Below, piece by piece: positions 11,201 to 24,527 of a DNA stretch of 64,000 nt. The stretch comes from Gorsachius magnificus. Lineage: Eukaryota > Chordata > Aves > Pelecaniformes > Ardeidae. Where the stretch lies: positions 157,797,895 through 157,861,894 of the forward strand of contig CM067082.1 in NCBI GenBank assembly GCA_034008185.1, given 5' to 3'. Under the pieces are notes generated by a model, which was given only the letters and a program-made list of their open reading frames with translations, did not search any database and was not told the origin of the DNA. Made by a program: the position numbers and the translations under genes. The first letter of the stretch is position 1, and each line of letters opens with the position of its first letter.

Positions 11201-13333
11201 TATGCAGAGAGGCCCACACCTGGGGGTGAATCAGACCTTAGGATAAGGGGAATCACCCTTTTTGGAGGAGCTGGATCCTCTGTCACCACAGCAGAAGGAG
11301 CCTGAGTTAAGGAGGTTTCTGACTTAGGCATCTCCATTAAGTGGCTACCAGTGATAAGAAAACCAGGAGGTGAACATCCAGCTGCAACAGGCGGGACCGA
11401 CAGTGCCACGGTGTGAGCTGGTCCATTCCCCCATGCTTCACCCCCGCTCCCTGAAATGAGAACAGGAAAACAGTCAGTAAAAGTTAACTAGTGGATATAT
11501 TTAAAAGAAATTAGAGGAAATGGACCCACATCCTGTGGAATTCACCCCTGCCAAAGTCTGCAAAGTCGAGTCCTGTGGCCAGATTTAGAAAGGGAGAGGG
11601 GAATTTAATGCCCAATAACATAGCTAAGCAAAAACGCCAGTGCACGCCCCACAGTCCACAATACTGGGGCTTATGTTTCTGCTTGAATAGCTGAAAGCGC
11701 CTCTGTGACACCGGGCAGGAATGCACAAGGCATCCCCCCAAAATGTCTCAGTTACATTTCCAGACATGCAAATATTATTAGCACTACAAGTATAGCAACA
11801 AGGGCACCCAGGAGACCCAGGGCTGGGCAACCCATCCAAGGCTTTAGAGAGGTAAAATTGGTCACCCCCAACTAAAGCTGCCTAAAGTTTAGGTCTAAAT
11901 AATCTCAATTTTATCCTCAGTCCAGCCCACTTTGCAAGAGGTCCCAGAGAAGAAAATTAGGAGAAGTTTCTACCTCTGTGTGTTGGAATGGTGCCTACAT
12001 GCAACAAAGAGCCCAAGGGAACAAAGCGTGTGAAGATAAGCATTTGCCTGAGAAGAGTTTTGGGTGCCGGTCCCGGTTTCCAAAATATTTCTGCGAGCCA
12101 CCTCCATGGTAATAACCAGTTTGCAACTCTGCCCCCTTCACGGTCCAAGTGCTGGGGTGCCTGATGGGTTCTGCCATGAGCAAAGGTTAAAATTCAGCCC
12201 ACAGCAGAGAACTGCTGCTGAAAAAAAGGTTGATGGTTTCAGTCCAGCCATTACAGGAATCGTAGGAGGCAGCAAAACCTTAGGCTGAGAAAGACAGCCT
12301 ATCCCAGCAAGCTTGAGCCTGGGACCTCAGAGACCTGGCTCCTCTTCCCAGTGCCTCCCCCAGCCTGTGGACCTGCCGTGTCACCACCTCATCCCTCCAC
12401 CTCCTCACTCAAGCTTAAAAAGCCTGTGCAACGCATTTGCAGATGAGAGTTATCTTCCAGTGAGATGCTCAAGCCATTCTTCATGGCCTGCATGAAGTCT
12501 GAAAGCCCTCCTTCCTTCTCAAGAGGTCCTTCTATCTCTAGACAGAATATTTGCACCTTCAAATGCAGCAGCAGCATCTGCCACCCACAGCAAAATCCCT
12601 GTTAACCAGCATAACAATGTCATGTCCATAAGGAACATTGCAGGAAAAATTCAAGAGAACTTGAATTTCGAAACCTGTAGGCATGAAAACATCCTACAGC
12701 CAGTCCTTTCTGCGGTAGCTTCAAAGATTATAGCAATGTGGGAACAACACTTGTGATACAAAAAGATGTTTTTTCTGTCCTCCAGCCCCTTGGTTTGAAT
12801 CCTGGCGTGGAGTTAGAGGAGTAACAGCAAGAAAAAAGCAAGAAGGGAGTTTTCAGTAAATACTCCCTTCTAACGCCAGGCAGCAGATTGCGCACCTCAC
12901 CGTTAGATGTCTGGTTTTCCCTTCCATTTCTTCTCACTGAAGCTACCCGCAGGTCTGAGGCATGCTTCATCAGCTGCAGGCATCCATTACCACCATGCTG
13001 CCAGCCAAATCCAATTACATTTTCCAGTTTTTGTTGTGACAACAGCAGAATCTGTCCTGCTTTCAATCCTTCTGCAAGTGCCGAGTCCTGGTTTTAGAAG
13101 GGTCAGGCTGTGAAGTTCAGAGCATGACCATGAGGATGGTCAGTGGTGCAAAGCAGATCCCAGACGGGGAACGATTGCATGGGCTCTTCAGCCCGAGAAA
13201 GTGGTGATTTACAGGAGACATGAAGATTTCTAGAAAATCACAGTGGTGCAGAAAGGGTGTCTGCTCTTTGCCTCTTCCAGAACAAGCCATCCACCCCAGT
13301 GCATCTCTATTTTTAGGACAGGAAAACCCCTTT
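8246..13333. other. Long unique non-coding interval (5.1 kb)
   Basis: I recognise no exon, RNA gene or interspersed repeat. It includes an A run near 8568-8578, a T run near 8836-8848 and an A/G-rich patch near 9255-9270. Frames reach only about 125 codons and occur on both strands without recognisable domains. Confidence 0.55.
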
Positions 13334-13836
13334 ATAGAATCATAGAATCGGTTAGGTTGGAAAAGACCTTTAGGATCATCAAGCCCAACCGTTCCCCTAC
13401 CCCTGCCATCCCACCCCCAAACCCTGGCCCTCAGCACCGCCTCTGCCCGGCTGTTAAATCCCCCCAGGGCTGGGGACTCGACCCCTTCCCTGGGCAGCCC
13501 CTTCCAGTGCCTGACAGCCCTTGGGGGAAGGAATTGTTCCCCAGGGCCAACCTCACCCTGCCCTGGCACAACTTGAGGCCCGTGCCCCTCGTCCCATCGC
13601 CCCTTCCCTGGGAGCAGAGCCCGACCCCCCCGGCTCCCCCCTCCTCTCAGGCAGTTGTAGGCAGCGATGAGGGCTCCCCTCAGCCTCCTCTGCTCCAGGC
13701 TGAACCCCCCCAGCTCCCCCAGCTGCTCCCCACCAGCCTCCCAGGGCCCTCCCGCGGCCACCCCTCCTGATACAAGCCAGGATGCCGCTGGCCCTCTTGG
13801 CCACCTGGGCACCCTGCTGGCTCAAATTCAGCTGGC
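13334..13836 (-). mobile_element. GC-rich CR1 copy with internal deletion
   Basis: Antisense tail at 13334, then GGTTGGAAAAGACC and a GC-rich ORF2 C-terminal region. Between the LEQRRLRG-coding part (near 13700) and the segment encoding GILACIR (near 13775), the stretch coding for RRATKL and EERLRELG is missing, replaced by a short C-rich piece around 13735-13760. Similarity ends near CTCAAATTCAGCTGG. Confidence 0.92.
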
Positions 13837-16800
13837 ATGGATTCTCAGTGGTAGACTTTAAGTCCCTCATAGTAAGGAAAGCCATGACTTCCTACTATCA
13901 TGAATGGTGCTATGAATTTGTTCAGATTGCTCAAAGTGTGAACCCGGGATTCTGAAAATGTCCAGAAATAATCAGAAATAAAACCAAAAGGGGAGCTCAG
14001 TAAAAGCACTGGGCCATATTGCCATGTGCTGTAGTTTTTAGCTCCAGCAGAGTTACTGGAGTCCCATCAGTCAGTACCAGCTGGGAATTTGACCCAACAG
14101 AGAGCCCAGATGTTATCCCTCTTGCCCGAAGTCCAACATAGGAGAGGAGATAAAAGCGGGATCGCGTGGGCTATTTCAGACAGATTTCCAACCAAATCTC
14201 AGTGACCCTGCTTTCAGAATCCAGACAACATTGGAGCAGAGAGAGAGATGGAAAAATTTCCTATTTCCAGAATATAATATCATATAAAATGATGACATTC
14301 AGAATGAGGTCTGGTGGTTTAAAATCTGTTCTGTCAATGCTGGACCGGAGGCTTCTCTTAAGATCCAGGTACTACTCAGATCTCGCTTAAGGTTTATGTG
14401 CAACTTAACCTATCCGTGTGTTTCAGGCAAGCAGATGCATTTCCAGTATCGCTTGAGAACTAATTTGCATGTTCTGGCACGTTCCATGTCAGATACCTGG
14501 GTTATTTTTATTAGTTGCTCATGAAAGTGAGATCAGAAATTGAAATGTCATCTGCTACTTGATACCGATTACCAACTTTCTTGACATATGTTTTCCTCTT
14601 AATACATTTCACATGGCTATGCAAAATTGCAAGAAAGCATCCACAGTGTTGTTTAATAAACTGAACAGGCTTTGTTATTTTCACTTTTCCTAAGGGTCAA
14701 GGGAGTCCTTTTGGCAATTTCTCCAGTGTTTTTTCCATGGTTTCCTTCCAAATTGCTGACACTTTGCTGGTATCAAGATGTCCACACCTCTTTTTTCCTA
14801 CCACGGATCTGCCTGGTGAGACTCCTTGCTCTGCAGTGTTACGTAGATGAAGGCCAAAATTCCCCTGAATTTTATGGCTTACATGGTAGTGTAGTGCCAT
14901 ACCTAGTAAATCACACATCACCTCATCTGGCATTTCTGCTTTCTAGAGTGCTTCACAGATCAGGGGACCAAGAATCAGCAGGACCTGCCAAGATGCTGAC
15001 GGGACCGCTCGGAGCCTGAGCCCCACAGAGGTGGTTCCTAAATTGTCCAAACAAGCTCATGGAGAGCAAGGTGTCCTGACAGAGACAAGATACAGCAGGA
15101 ATGTGCATCTGGGCTGTCCTTCCCCCAGCACAGACGCGGGCCGAGAACACAGAGTTGTTGCGTTAACGAGGATCTAAATGGCTCAAAACCAAAAGGTGAG
15201 AGACGTAGCTCCCACTCGGTGTTCAGAGCCAAGGTCTGAATATTGGGCATGGCCCATAAGCATTACTGTAGCCACAGTCATAGGCCTCCTGTCCACAGAC
15301 CACATTTTGATGCAGACATTTTATATGCAGTAGCATCCAACATATTGGCCCAAAGCTGATGATTCCTGCCTCTGCGTCCTGCTCAAAGCCAGAGGTGATC
15401 ACACAGTGATGTCCTGCCCAGATGCGAGCTATGCAAACCCTCCAGCCTTCATGGGACTCCCCGTGGGGCTGTGAGGCAGCTGGGACTCAGAGCACGTCAG
15501 CGTCATGGTCGGTCCTCCAGATTTGTAACATCCAAAGCCACTGACTGAAAGGAGAAAAGTCTGAGCAAGAGGAGTGGAGGAATCCAGGATGATCCTGATC
15601 CTCAGAGAGTCCCAAAGGAAAAAAGGAAAGTTGGAAAGAAGCTAGCAATAAAAAATAATAGTAACAGAAGGCCCCTGTGTGGAGGCTGTTAAAGCACAGC
15701 CAAACCTACTGTCACTGAAGATTTGCAGAGCCCTAAATGAAAAGAAAGCTAGAAGGCAAGTAAATACATAAGTGGAATATTTAAATGACATATCCGGAGT
15801 ATTCATTCAAGCCAAAGGACTATCCTAGAGTGTCCATGTTAGCCAAGCAACATCAACGGAAAGCAGATAATGTATCACATGAAAACAGGCCGTGGGGGAA
15901 ATTTAAAGAATAGCCAAGGCATGAAGGCAACCAGCAAAAAAAGGTGCGTATCACAAAGATGAAACCAACAGATTAGGAGAGAAAAAGAAGAGAAACCTCA
16001 CAAAGACACCAGAATGGTGATATCTCAGTGTTTTCATCAGCAGACCAGGGTGTGCTCTGCCACACAAGGCCCATGGAGAGATGTAGAAGTGGACCGGTCC
16101 TCCAGTGGTGGCACTGGCTGCAGCTCTCGCTACAATGGGGAAGAGGTTCTGAGAGGTGACAAAAGCAAAACCATAGCTCACGGTTGAGCACACGCCACAT
16201 CACACAAGCCAAGGTGCAAAGGCAGCTCATTCTGCTTTACTATCAGTAGGTCTGCTCTCAGCGCAGTAGCTCTGTGGAAGAGCTCAGAGCTTGTACCATG
16301 AGTGGCCACCCCCTCAGTTCCATACCAAAATCCTCGTATGGCCAAGAGACACCTGCAGAGCTGGGCTGGGCTAGCGGTGATCCTGCAGACAAGCAGTGAT
16401 GGCCACCTAAGCCCCCCTACATAGATCATCCCACTGTCAGCTACGTAAATGCAAGGCATCCAATTTAATACCATCAATTCAACACTTCTGCTTTACTGCA
16501 TCTGAGTCTCCACCAATGAAATACAAGAAAAATTAGCCAAAAGCTGGATCAGAATCAGAAAAAACAGTTGAAGCTTACGAGAGTCCTTGTCATCCTGAAT
16601 GTATACAAGAAACAGAGATCAACTTATTTTTATTCATCTGATAGCAAGTAATTTTTTCCAAATGGATGATTTTTAAGTAGCTGTCACAATCCCAAATTAA
16701 CTCATAACGCATGATCTGTAAAACTGGGCAGATAAATCATTCAAGAACACCAGCCACAGTCTCAATGGAAAGAGAAATGAATCCACAATATTTTTTCATC

Positions 16801-18926
16801 GATGAGTTCTGAGATCCGGTGAGATGAGGGATAGCCAAAAAAACCACTGTCCTGACAGCTAAATAAATACATTCTTCCTTTTCCAGTTACCAAAATTCAG
16901 ATGGGTTTTTTTTTTCTTTTGTAACCTTGTTAATTCACCATTAAATATCACTGCCAATCATGAAAATATCATGTAATGTCTGAATACTGAGTGGATTTGA
17001 AAGGATCTCAAAATTAGAGACATTTACAATGTGCTGGAATGAAGCCCACTTTGCAAAGTGAAAAAAAGCTCTCACCAATGACATCTGACTATTTTGACGA
17101 GTGTATTGCTGATGGGAGGTGTAGGAGGTAGTAACACCATGGATCATCACCTGCTCCTTGGTTCCTTAATACCAAGGATGAGGGTGACGTGGTGATGAGC
17201 TGCTGAGAGGTTTCAGTGTGCACTGTCTCAGCACAGGCCCTGAAGGATGCAGATCCAAAGCCACCTTCCCAGGATCCCCTCCAAGTCCTTACCCAGCTGG
17301 CAGACAGGGGCTTGGGATAGTTGCATGGTGCCTCCCAGACTGGTCTCTCCAAGTTGTTGAGTGACAGACGTGGAAATCAGAATGGCCAAATTCAGTTCTT
17401 ACGGTGCTTGTTCCTGTCTCAGCAGGAGGAAGTTGAAATGTTGGAGTTTTCCACTCCTGAAGAGGTCAAAAACCTCTGCTGAGACATCTGAGCAGTGCTT
17501 TTTTAAGGGGAAAACCATAATTGTCTGGATCAGCTCCTGGTGTAAAGGATGGGTCTTGCGTTTCACAAATCCTGGGGGCTGTCTTCTCCCTCAAAGAGTT
17601 CAGGTTGAGTTGGCTTGGCTTTTTGTCATTGTCATTCCAGTCATGAATTATGGCATCTCAGCTGGAGAAGAGACTGTGGTGCATCACAAATGACATAATC
17701 TAGTCAGGGCCCATCCAAGAGAACAGGGGATGAGCCATGGAAGTGACAGCTCCAAGAAGCATCAATGCAGATTGACCCAAAAATGGATCACTTTGCTTCC
17801 CAGAGGCAATTTGGAAATGGTGAGGGGATTTGGTAAGAACAGTGTTTCATCAAAATGTGTTTTGATAGAAAATATCCAGGGTTTGTGTATAATTGGCAAT
17901 ATCCATGCAGACACTTGTCCCAGTATTGAGAAGAAATGCTTGTCACTGCCCGCTGAAGGCCAATTAAAACGCAGGTCCGGAGCTTCGGTTCTGATGTTTC
18001 AAAAATATGGGCCAATAATCAAAACCAGCCCTGGTCACCCTCATTATGCCAGAAAAGTAGCCAGAAATTTAGTAGCGAGCAGGAGCAACTTTTTCTCATG
18101 TGTTTTTGGATGAGAAAATCAATCCAGGAAATAAGACTTGTGCAAACCCACCACATTATCCCCAGACATTTCCTTCCTTCTTCTGTCCAACATTTTGAGT
18201 GATCTAAATCCCCAGGTTTGCATCCAGAAGTTTTCCAAAGCTCCCCCTAGCCAGGAGCATCAAGTCAGGGAGGTGGTGGGGTCCCTGCTGCTGCCCTGGA
18301 GGAGAGCAAAGCCCTGGGCAGCGGTGAAGGTAACATGGAGGAGCAGTGATGCTGCTCACATCCAGCCCTCACTGCTTTCTGCTCTCTGGACTTTGAGGAA
18401 GGAGAACACCAGGCATGAGAGCCTGGATGAGCCTGGAGAGAGGATGGGGTTCCTCAGGTACAAGGCAAGATATCCTACCTGAGCAGGTTGTTCACTGATT
18501 CTGAAGTCCCCAGTGCAACTCTTCTTACCTAAACTAAGCCCCAAGTAGGTCAAGTGAATAGCTCTTTAAAGACCCTGATCATCTTCATTGAATAAAAAAA
18601 AAAAAAAAAGGGAGCATGAGGGGAGATAGAAACTAGCTTCATGGAAACACAAATAGATAACTAACAGATCTCTACACTCAGGAGAGATTCTCACACATCT
18701 CCCCAAATGACAGCACTTTCCAGGGCCAAATCATGACCAATGACTGACAAAAAATTCATTGCATTATGGTTCAAATCTGGAGATCACTGTCCCAGACTGT
18801 TGAATACAGGAGCTATCTCCTGCACCAACAAACCCCACAGCTTGCCTGAAATTCCCTCTGTGGGATCCCAAACATCTGCATATCAACTGTAATGAAAGAC
18901 AGAATTATGAGACAGAGTTTTGCGGT
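13837..18926. other. Long unique non-coding interval (5.1 kb)
   Basis: No gene, RNA or interspersed element recognised. It includes a T run near 16904-16914 and an A16 run at 18594-18609. Short frames overlap on both strands. Confidence 0.55.
18594..18609. repeat. Homopolymer A16
   Basis: Sixteen consecutive A residues. The sequence on either side is not a recognisable retroposed element. Confidence 0.95.
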
Positions 18927-19670
18927 TGACACACCAGAAGGATGGGATGTCATCCAAAGAGACCTGATAGGCTGGAGAGGTAGGGTCAATGGGAACCTCA
19001 TGCGGTTCAACAAGGCCGACAACAAGGTCCTGCACCTGGGTTGGGGCAACCCCCGGTATCAATACAGGCTGGGGAATGAAAGGATCGAGAGCAGCCCTGC
19101 CCAGAGGGACTTGGGGGCACTGATGGGTGAAAAGCTGGACATGAGCCGGACGTGGGCGCTGGCAGCCCAGAAGCCAACCCTGCCCTGGGCTGCATCAGGA
19201 GAAGCGTGGCCAGCGTGGAGGGAGGGGATTGTGCCCCTCTGCTCTGCTCTGGGGAGACCTCCCCTGGAGCCCTGTGTCCAGCTCGGGAGCCCTCAGCACA
19301 AGAAGGACATAGACCTGTTGGGGCCAGAGGAGGGCTACTAAAATGATCCGAGGGCTGGAGGAAAAGTGGGGACAATCTTTTTAGTAGGGCCAGCTGTGAC
19401 AGGACAAGGGGGGAGGGCTTTAAACTGAAGCAGGGCAGGTTTAGGCTGGATCTAAGGAAGCAATTCTTTCCAGTGAGGGTGGTGAAACCCTGGCAGGGGT
19501 TGCCCGGAGAGGGGGTGGAGACCCCATCCCTGGGAACATTCCAGGCCAGGTTGGATGGGGCTGTGAGCAACCTGATGTGGTTAAAGGTGTCCCTGCTCCT
19601 GCAGGGGGGTTGGGCTAGGTGACCTCTAAGGTCCCTTTCAACCCAAAGCATTCTATGATTCTATGATTCT
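18927..19670 (+). mobile_element. Long CR1 fragment with internal deletion
   Basis: Sense CR1 starting further upstream in ORF2 than most copies here: GACACACCAGAAGG, then GGTTCAACAAGGCCGACAAC and GGTCCTGCACCTGGG. The coding remnant shows [20 protein letters not shown] and [22 protein letters not shown]. After GAGGGCTGG near 19361 it jumps to AGGAAAAGTGGGGACAATC, omitting about 110 bases present in the copy at 42573-43102. It ends in two tail octamers at 19670. Confidence 0.92.
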
Positions 19671-22192
19671 AAGCCAAAATGGAGTCAAACCAGTTATTGG
19701 ATTAGCCTTTCAGGTCAAGGCACAGAACTGGAAGAAGCAGAGACCACTCATCAGCATCTTGAGCGATAAACAGTCATAAATAGCAGAAGCTCAGATGACG
19801 GTCATGCACATAAGCCACTTGCTATAGCTAAGCAGAGGCTGCTGAGTGACTTTTCCAGTACAGGTGTGTATCTGTTGCACCTGAGAAGCAAAGGACTGAC
19901 CTGTTTGCACCATACATCACCTGTACATCGTTAAGCAGGTGAGAAATATTACTGTTAATACCATAGCACAGACCCAGGGCCAAGTTTCTTGCCTAACTGC
20001 CATTAGAACTACAGCCTGAGGCAATCAGATGATCTAATGCTTTAATTGGGTAGTGGTTTCTGACCGTTGACCCGAAAGTGCTTTTGGATCCTTTGGATCC
20101 ACCTACAAACTTTTCAGGGTATTAAAATGACAAGCAGTCGTAGTGCATAACTCCAAAACCATGTCGAGCTGAGTGTCTTGCCTTCAGTAGTTACCAGTAG
20201 CAGACAGAGATCAAATTTAAATTGGACCTAATTATACAGAACCTCATACAGGGATCCCAGTTGGCCAGCCAAGCCGAAGCAAGCCCAGGGGGCCTCCAGC
20301 AAGAGAGAGGTCACAGCACTGTGACTTCACTGAATGCGATCCAAGTCCAAGAGCTGGGATGCTGCAGACAGTCCCTCCAGCCATGAAACCACTTGGGAAT
20401 GTCCCCTGCCTGACTTGGCCAGAAACGTTCTGGATGCTGAGAAAGGGGCAAGAGCTTTGCTCATCTTCCACCGACTTACAGCGAGAAGAGAGGGACCACA
20501 TGCAACTCCTCTTGTCTGTCCTTCCTGCAGTGAATGCAAAGGGAATCACTCCTGGCAAGGAAATTTCTTGCCAAGGGACCAGCTCACCAGGGTTGCCCTT
20601 TCCTGCCTGCCTGCACAACTTACAGGGGAATAGCAGAAGGGACAAATTCCAGAGCATTTGCAGTCCAAGCGTTTGGTGCCCTGCTCCACCAGGACCTCGC
20701 TGCTCATCCGAGGCCATCAGCGATGCAGGTAGCGAGGCGGCTGGAGCCCCCGAGCCTTGCAAACAGAGTTTCTCAATCCCAACTCAGAATGAAGGGGAGG
20801 AGGGGAGCGGAACGAAAATAAATAATTTCTGGCTCCTCTGAATCAAAGCCTGTTACAATCAAAACAGCCCTCCGTCTGCAGCCAGTGCCCTGGGGCCTCG
20901 TTCATCAAAAATTATACATGTGCTAGAAGCCACAGGGAAAGTCTCTTCAACAGAGAAGACCCTCCTGGTGTCAAAGGGAGCTGGGGAATGCTTTTAATCC
21001 TCTATCTCTGTCCCAGGCTCTCCTGGAGCTTGTGTGGACTCTTTGTGCGGCGTCCAACCCAGAGTGGGTTAATCCTCCAGCTCTTGCTGCAGAGCTTGTC
21101 GCAGACCCTGCCCATGGGAATGACAGGCTGCCCAAAGGGAAAGGAGTATAAGGAAATGAGGATTTGGGGGATAAATTGAAATGGGAAGTGGACAAGAGAG
21201 CATTGAAGGAGGCTGGCTGGAGAAACCCTCTGCACAAACGCAGGCAAGGAGCCCTGAGTTTGGTTTTTCTTAGAGTGGCGCAGCGCTACCGATTTCAGGA
21301 GAACTATTCCTGATTTACAGCGATATAAATGAGATCCAAAGCAGGTCCTCTGCTTTCAGGAAGCTCAGGCACTTCATGTCCTCCATCAGCCTCTGTGCGT
21401 GTGCGTGCACATATAAAGACGCATGCATGTATGCACAAGAACACAGCGGTTAAATCAAGAAATCAGAAGTCCCGGTATGAGAGGGTGAAGACGTCTGGGA
21501 TTACACCCCTAAAAGGCACTGATTTATGCCCAATACCCAGACTAGGTGTTTTCCTCTTTTCAAGCTACCAGCTTGCAAGCTCCACTTTTCCTTGAGGTCA
21601 TCTGGCAGCTGTCTGCTCAGGGTTGCTTTTATCGTACAGGTATTTGTGAGTGACTGCGTAACACCGCCTCTTGTAGCAGGGACGTGATTTTGAGTACGAG
21701 CTGTGTCCTGGTGCTCCAAGGGATCTCAAGAGCAGGTCCCTTCCCACCATGTGCCAGGGCTAGTTGGGAATCTGCATGGAAAGTCACTTCACAAGGAGGA
21801 TGGAGTGGCAATTTTGCTAATGCCAGGGACACCCAGGTGCAGCCAGCTCTCCAGAAATTTCAGGTAAGCCTCCTCGACACATTGGATTTGTTAAGAGGTT
21901 GGAGAAAACACATAGACAAGACTCATCTACCTGGTATTTCAAGTTCCCTTTTCATTCATACCTTATGTTGCTAATATCAAGACATAATTTCTTTGAGCCT
22001 GGATATAGCCAAGGTCATGGCATCTTGTGTATAGAGAGTTTGTTTTGCTTCAATGGGCAAGTCATTTTCTGCATTGTCTCCCTCTTTCCTAGCCCTCACA
22101 TACCCCTACAAAGAGATGCAAATTCAGTCAGACCCCTAATTACAGTGGAGGGGGTGCTGTAAGAAAAGAATTGTGAGATAATGAGTAGGGAG
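19671..22192. other. Unique non-coding interval
   Basis: No interspersed repeat recognised. At 20244-20841 unrelated frames of 172 and 160 codons lie open on opposite strands without recognisable domains. A GT/CA-rich patch lies near 21393-21435. Confidence 0.55.
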
Positions 22193-22246
22193 AGGGACCC
22201 AATGATGTCCAGAGGTGCCTTCCAACCCCAGTTAGTCTGTGATTTT
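22193..22246 (+). mobile_element. Decayed CR1 3'-tail fragment
   Basis: About 54 bases resemble a CR1 3' end: GGACCCAATGATGTCCAGAG, then CCTTCCAACCCCAGTTAGTC and TGTGATTTT. It is too short and too mutated to assign to a subtype. Confidence 0.6.
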
Positions 22247-22919
22247 ACATCAGTGTAAAACAAAGCCACAAGTGACACCACAGTGCCCAAGAGATAGAGG
22301 CGTCGCCTGTATGGAATCTGTCAGGAAAGAAGAAACGAACAAAAACCATTTTCTCTTGGATTCTCCAGCAATGAGGACATTTAAATGGAGTCAATTGAAT
22401 GTTTATATTGTGATCCAGAAGCAAAAATGCAATAAAAAGAGAAGCTGAGAACAAGCAAGGTGGGAACTGGAGACACTGAATAACCTCTAAGCCAGTTACA
22501 GTGGTCCCCCTTGTCTTGCAGCTGGAGTCTGGCCAGCAAGGTCACGAACAAGGAACTGCTCATTCCCTGTGTGACATATATTATTTCATTACTTGGTTTT
22601 ATTTAATGTGGCAATAAATTCGTGTATCCTACAAGACTGCAACAGTCTGGGGTCTTGCTTATTATTACTGCCTGACCACCTAAAATTGTTGGGGCAAAGT
22701 GAAGAACCAGCTATAGCCAGATGTCTCGCCATCTAGTCAAAAGAGATGGACACATTCAACAGATGATCCAGCCCAATGAAGGTATGAAATTCTTACAAGG
22801 TGAACCTCTCCATGGATTACAGCAAGATCCTAAGACTGTTCTTGGTTAAAATTAGGAGTGGGACTCAGAACAGGACAATTAGTCCTCTGGCCTGCTGCAT
22901 CGCCAGCTTTCACAGCATC
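22247..22919. other. Unique non-coding interval
   Basis: Includes AATAAA-like and AT-rich patches near 22430 and 22590-22620, but no recognisable gene. Confidence 0.55.
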
Positions 22920-23243
22920 ACACAGAATCCCAGAATGGCAGGGATTGGAAGGAACCTTGGGAGATTACTCAGTCCCACCCCCCTGCCCAACCAGGCTCAC
23001 CCAGAGCAGGGGGCACAGGACAGCGGCCAGGCGGGGGTTGAAGATCTCCAGAGAAGGAGACTCCACAGCCCCCCTGGGCAGCCTGGGACAGGGCTCGGGC
23101 ACCCTCGCAGTCAAGAAGTTCTTCCTGACGTTCAACTGGAACCTCTTCTGCTTTAGTTTGTGCCCATTGCCCCTTGTCCTGGTGCTGGGCACCACTGAGA
23201 AGAGTCTGGCTCCATCCTCGTGACACCCACTCTTGAGATATCT
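22920..23243 (-). mobile_element. CR1 3' fragment
   Basis: Antisense copy starting CACAGAATCCCAGAATGG, followed by AGCAGGGGGCACAGGACAGC and the C-terminal coding end (peptide [20 protein letters not shown] on the minus strand). It breaks off near GACACCCACTCTTGAGATAT. Same type as the copies at 6239, 31361 and 50867. Confidence 0.93.
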
Positions 23244-24009
23244 GTCTCAAGCCCGCCCCGGTGAGTGCAGGTTGCCATGCCTTGCCCAATCCTGCATGCA
23301 GATAAAGTCTCACCTGAAGACAAGGAAGGAAACTTGACTTCACAGTTGGTGAAATTCAATACATTTTAAGTCGCACTAGTAGGACTGGAGGCATGTGCTG
23401 TAGAGGATTCATGTTCCTTGATACAACTGAAACTGAAAACATTCTCCAGTTTTTCTTTGGTATCTCAATAGGTACAGGGCTCTCAAAGCTTGGCATAAGT
23501 CATGTTAGGGGGGAGGTGTGAAATATATTCTTTCACAAGTTTCCAAATATTTAGTGCATCTCTATTCACCTTTTGTTTGCAGTATGCATTTCAGTCCATG
23601 CAGCATCTGCAGCGATCTGCAATAAGTGTTATTCTTCCACAGATACTAAACAGGATAGTTCTGTCCAAATTTAGACTTCTCTAGGGCAGGCCTCTGTGTT
23701 CGTGACTCCCTTTATAGGCACTGGAAAAAAAGACAGATTCTGCCATGGTACATTTCACGACTTATTTTAAATGCCCACTTTAGTGTGAAACAACGCTCCT
23801 TCCACATTGCCTGTAGAGACATCTCGATCGGTGTAAAGGAGAATGCTTGTACTGGCAACTCTCCACAGTTCCTAAATCAGTTCAGACCTGAAACAGACTT
23901 ACCTGGAGGTATCAAAATTGAGTGATCAGACAAAATTTCATAAGATCCAAGCAGACCTGCTAGTGAGCAGTGGAGGATCCCAGCCTATGTAGCAAGCCAT
24001 GGCAATGAA
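23244..24009. other. Unique non-coding interval
   Basis: No repeat or gene recognised. Confidence 0.55.
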
Positions 24010-24527
24010 CATAGAACCATAGAATCCCAGGTTGGAAGGGATCTCAAGGATCATATGGTCCAACCTTGCTAGGCAAGAGCCCAGTCTAGACAAGATGGCC
24101 CAGCACCCTGTCCAGCTGAGACTTGAAAGTGTCCAATGTGGCGGAGTCAAGCCCTCCCCTGCGGAGATTATTCCAGTGGGTGACTGTTCTCATGGCGAAA
24201 AATTCCCCTCTCATGTCCAGTTGGAATCTCCCCAAGAGCAACTTGTGTCCATTCCCCCTTGTCCTATCCATGGGACTCCTTGTGAAAAGGGAGTCTCCAT
24301 CTTCCTTGCAGCCACCCCTCAGGTACTGGTACGTGGTGATGAGATCCCCTCTGAGCCTCCTTTGCTCAAGGCTGAACAAACCTAGCTCTCTCAGCCCATC
24401 CCCATATGGCTGAGAGAGGCTTTCCAGTCCTTGGATCATTTTGGTGGCCCTACTCTGGGCCCCATCCAGCCTGTCTACATCTTTTTTGTACAGCAGGGAC
24501 CAGAACTGGGCACAGGATTCCAGGTGT
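24010..24527 (-). mobile_element. CR1 LINE fragment
   Basis: Antisense tail CATAGAACCATAGAATCCCA, then GGTTGGAAGGGATCTCAAGG, the same 3'-end type as the sense copy at 4800-5517. The ORF2 C-terminal region extends to about CACAGGATTCCAGGTG. Confidence 0.93.
24086..24527 (-). pseudogene. CR1 ORF2 C-terminal remnant, in frame
   Basis: The CR1 part of a longer minus-strand frame. It reads LESCAQFWSLLYKKDVDRL, then [59 protein letters not shown] and a final LDRVLGHLV stop. It is intact to the same terminal motif as the remnant at 4794-5441, so these two copies share a source subtype. Residues upstream of 24527 in the same frame derive from unrelated flanking DNA. The catalytic domain is absent. 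Confidence 0.84.
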
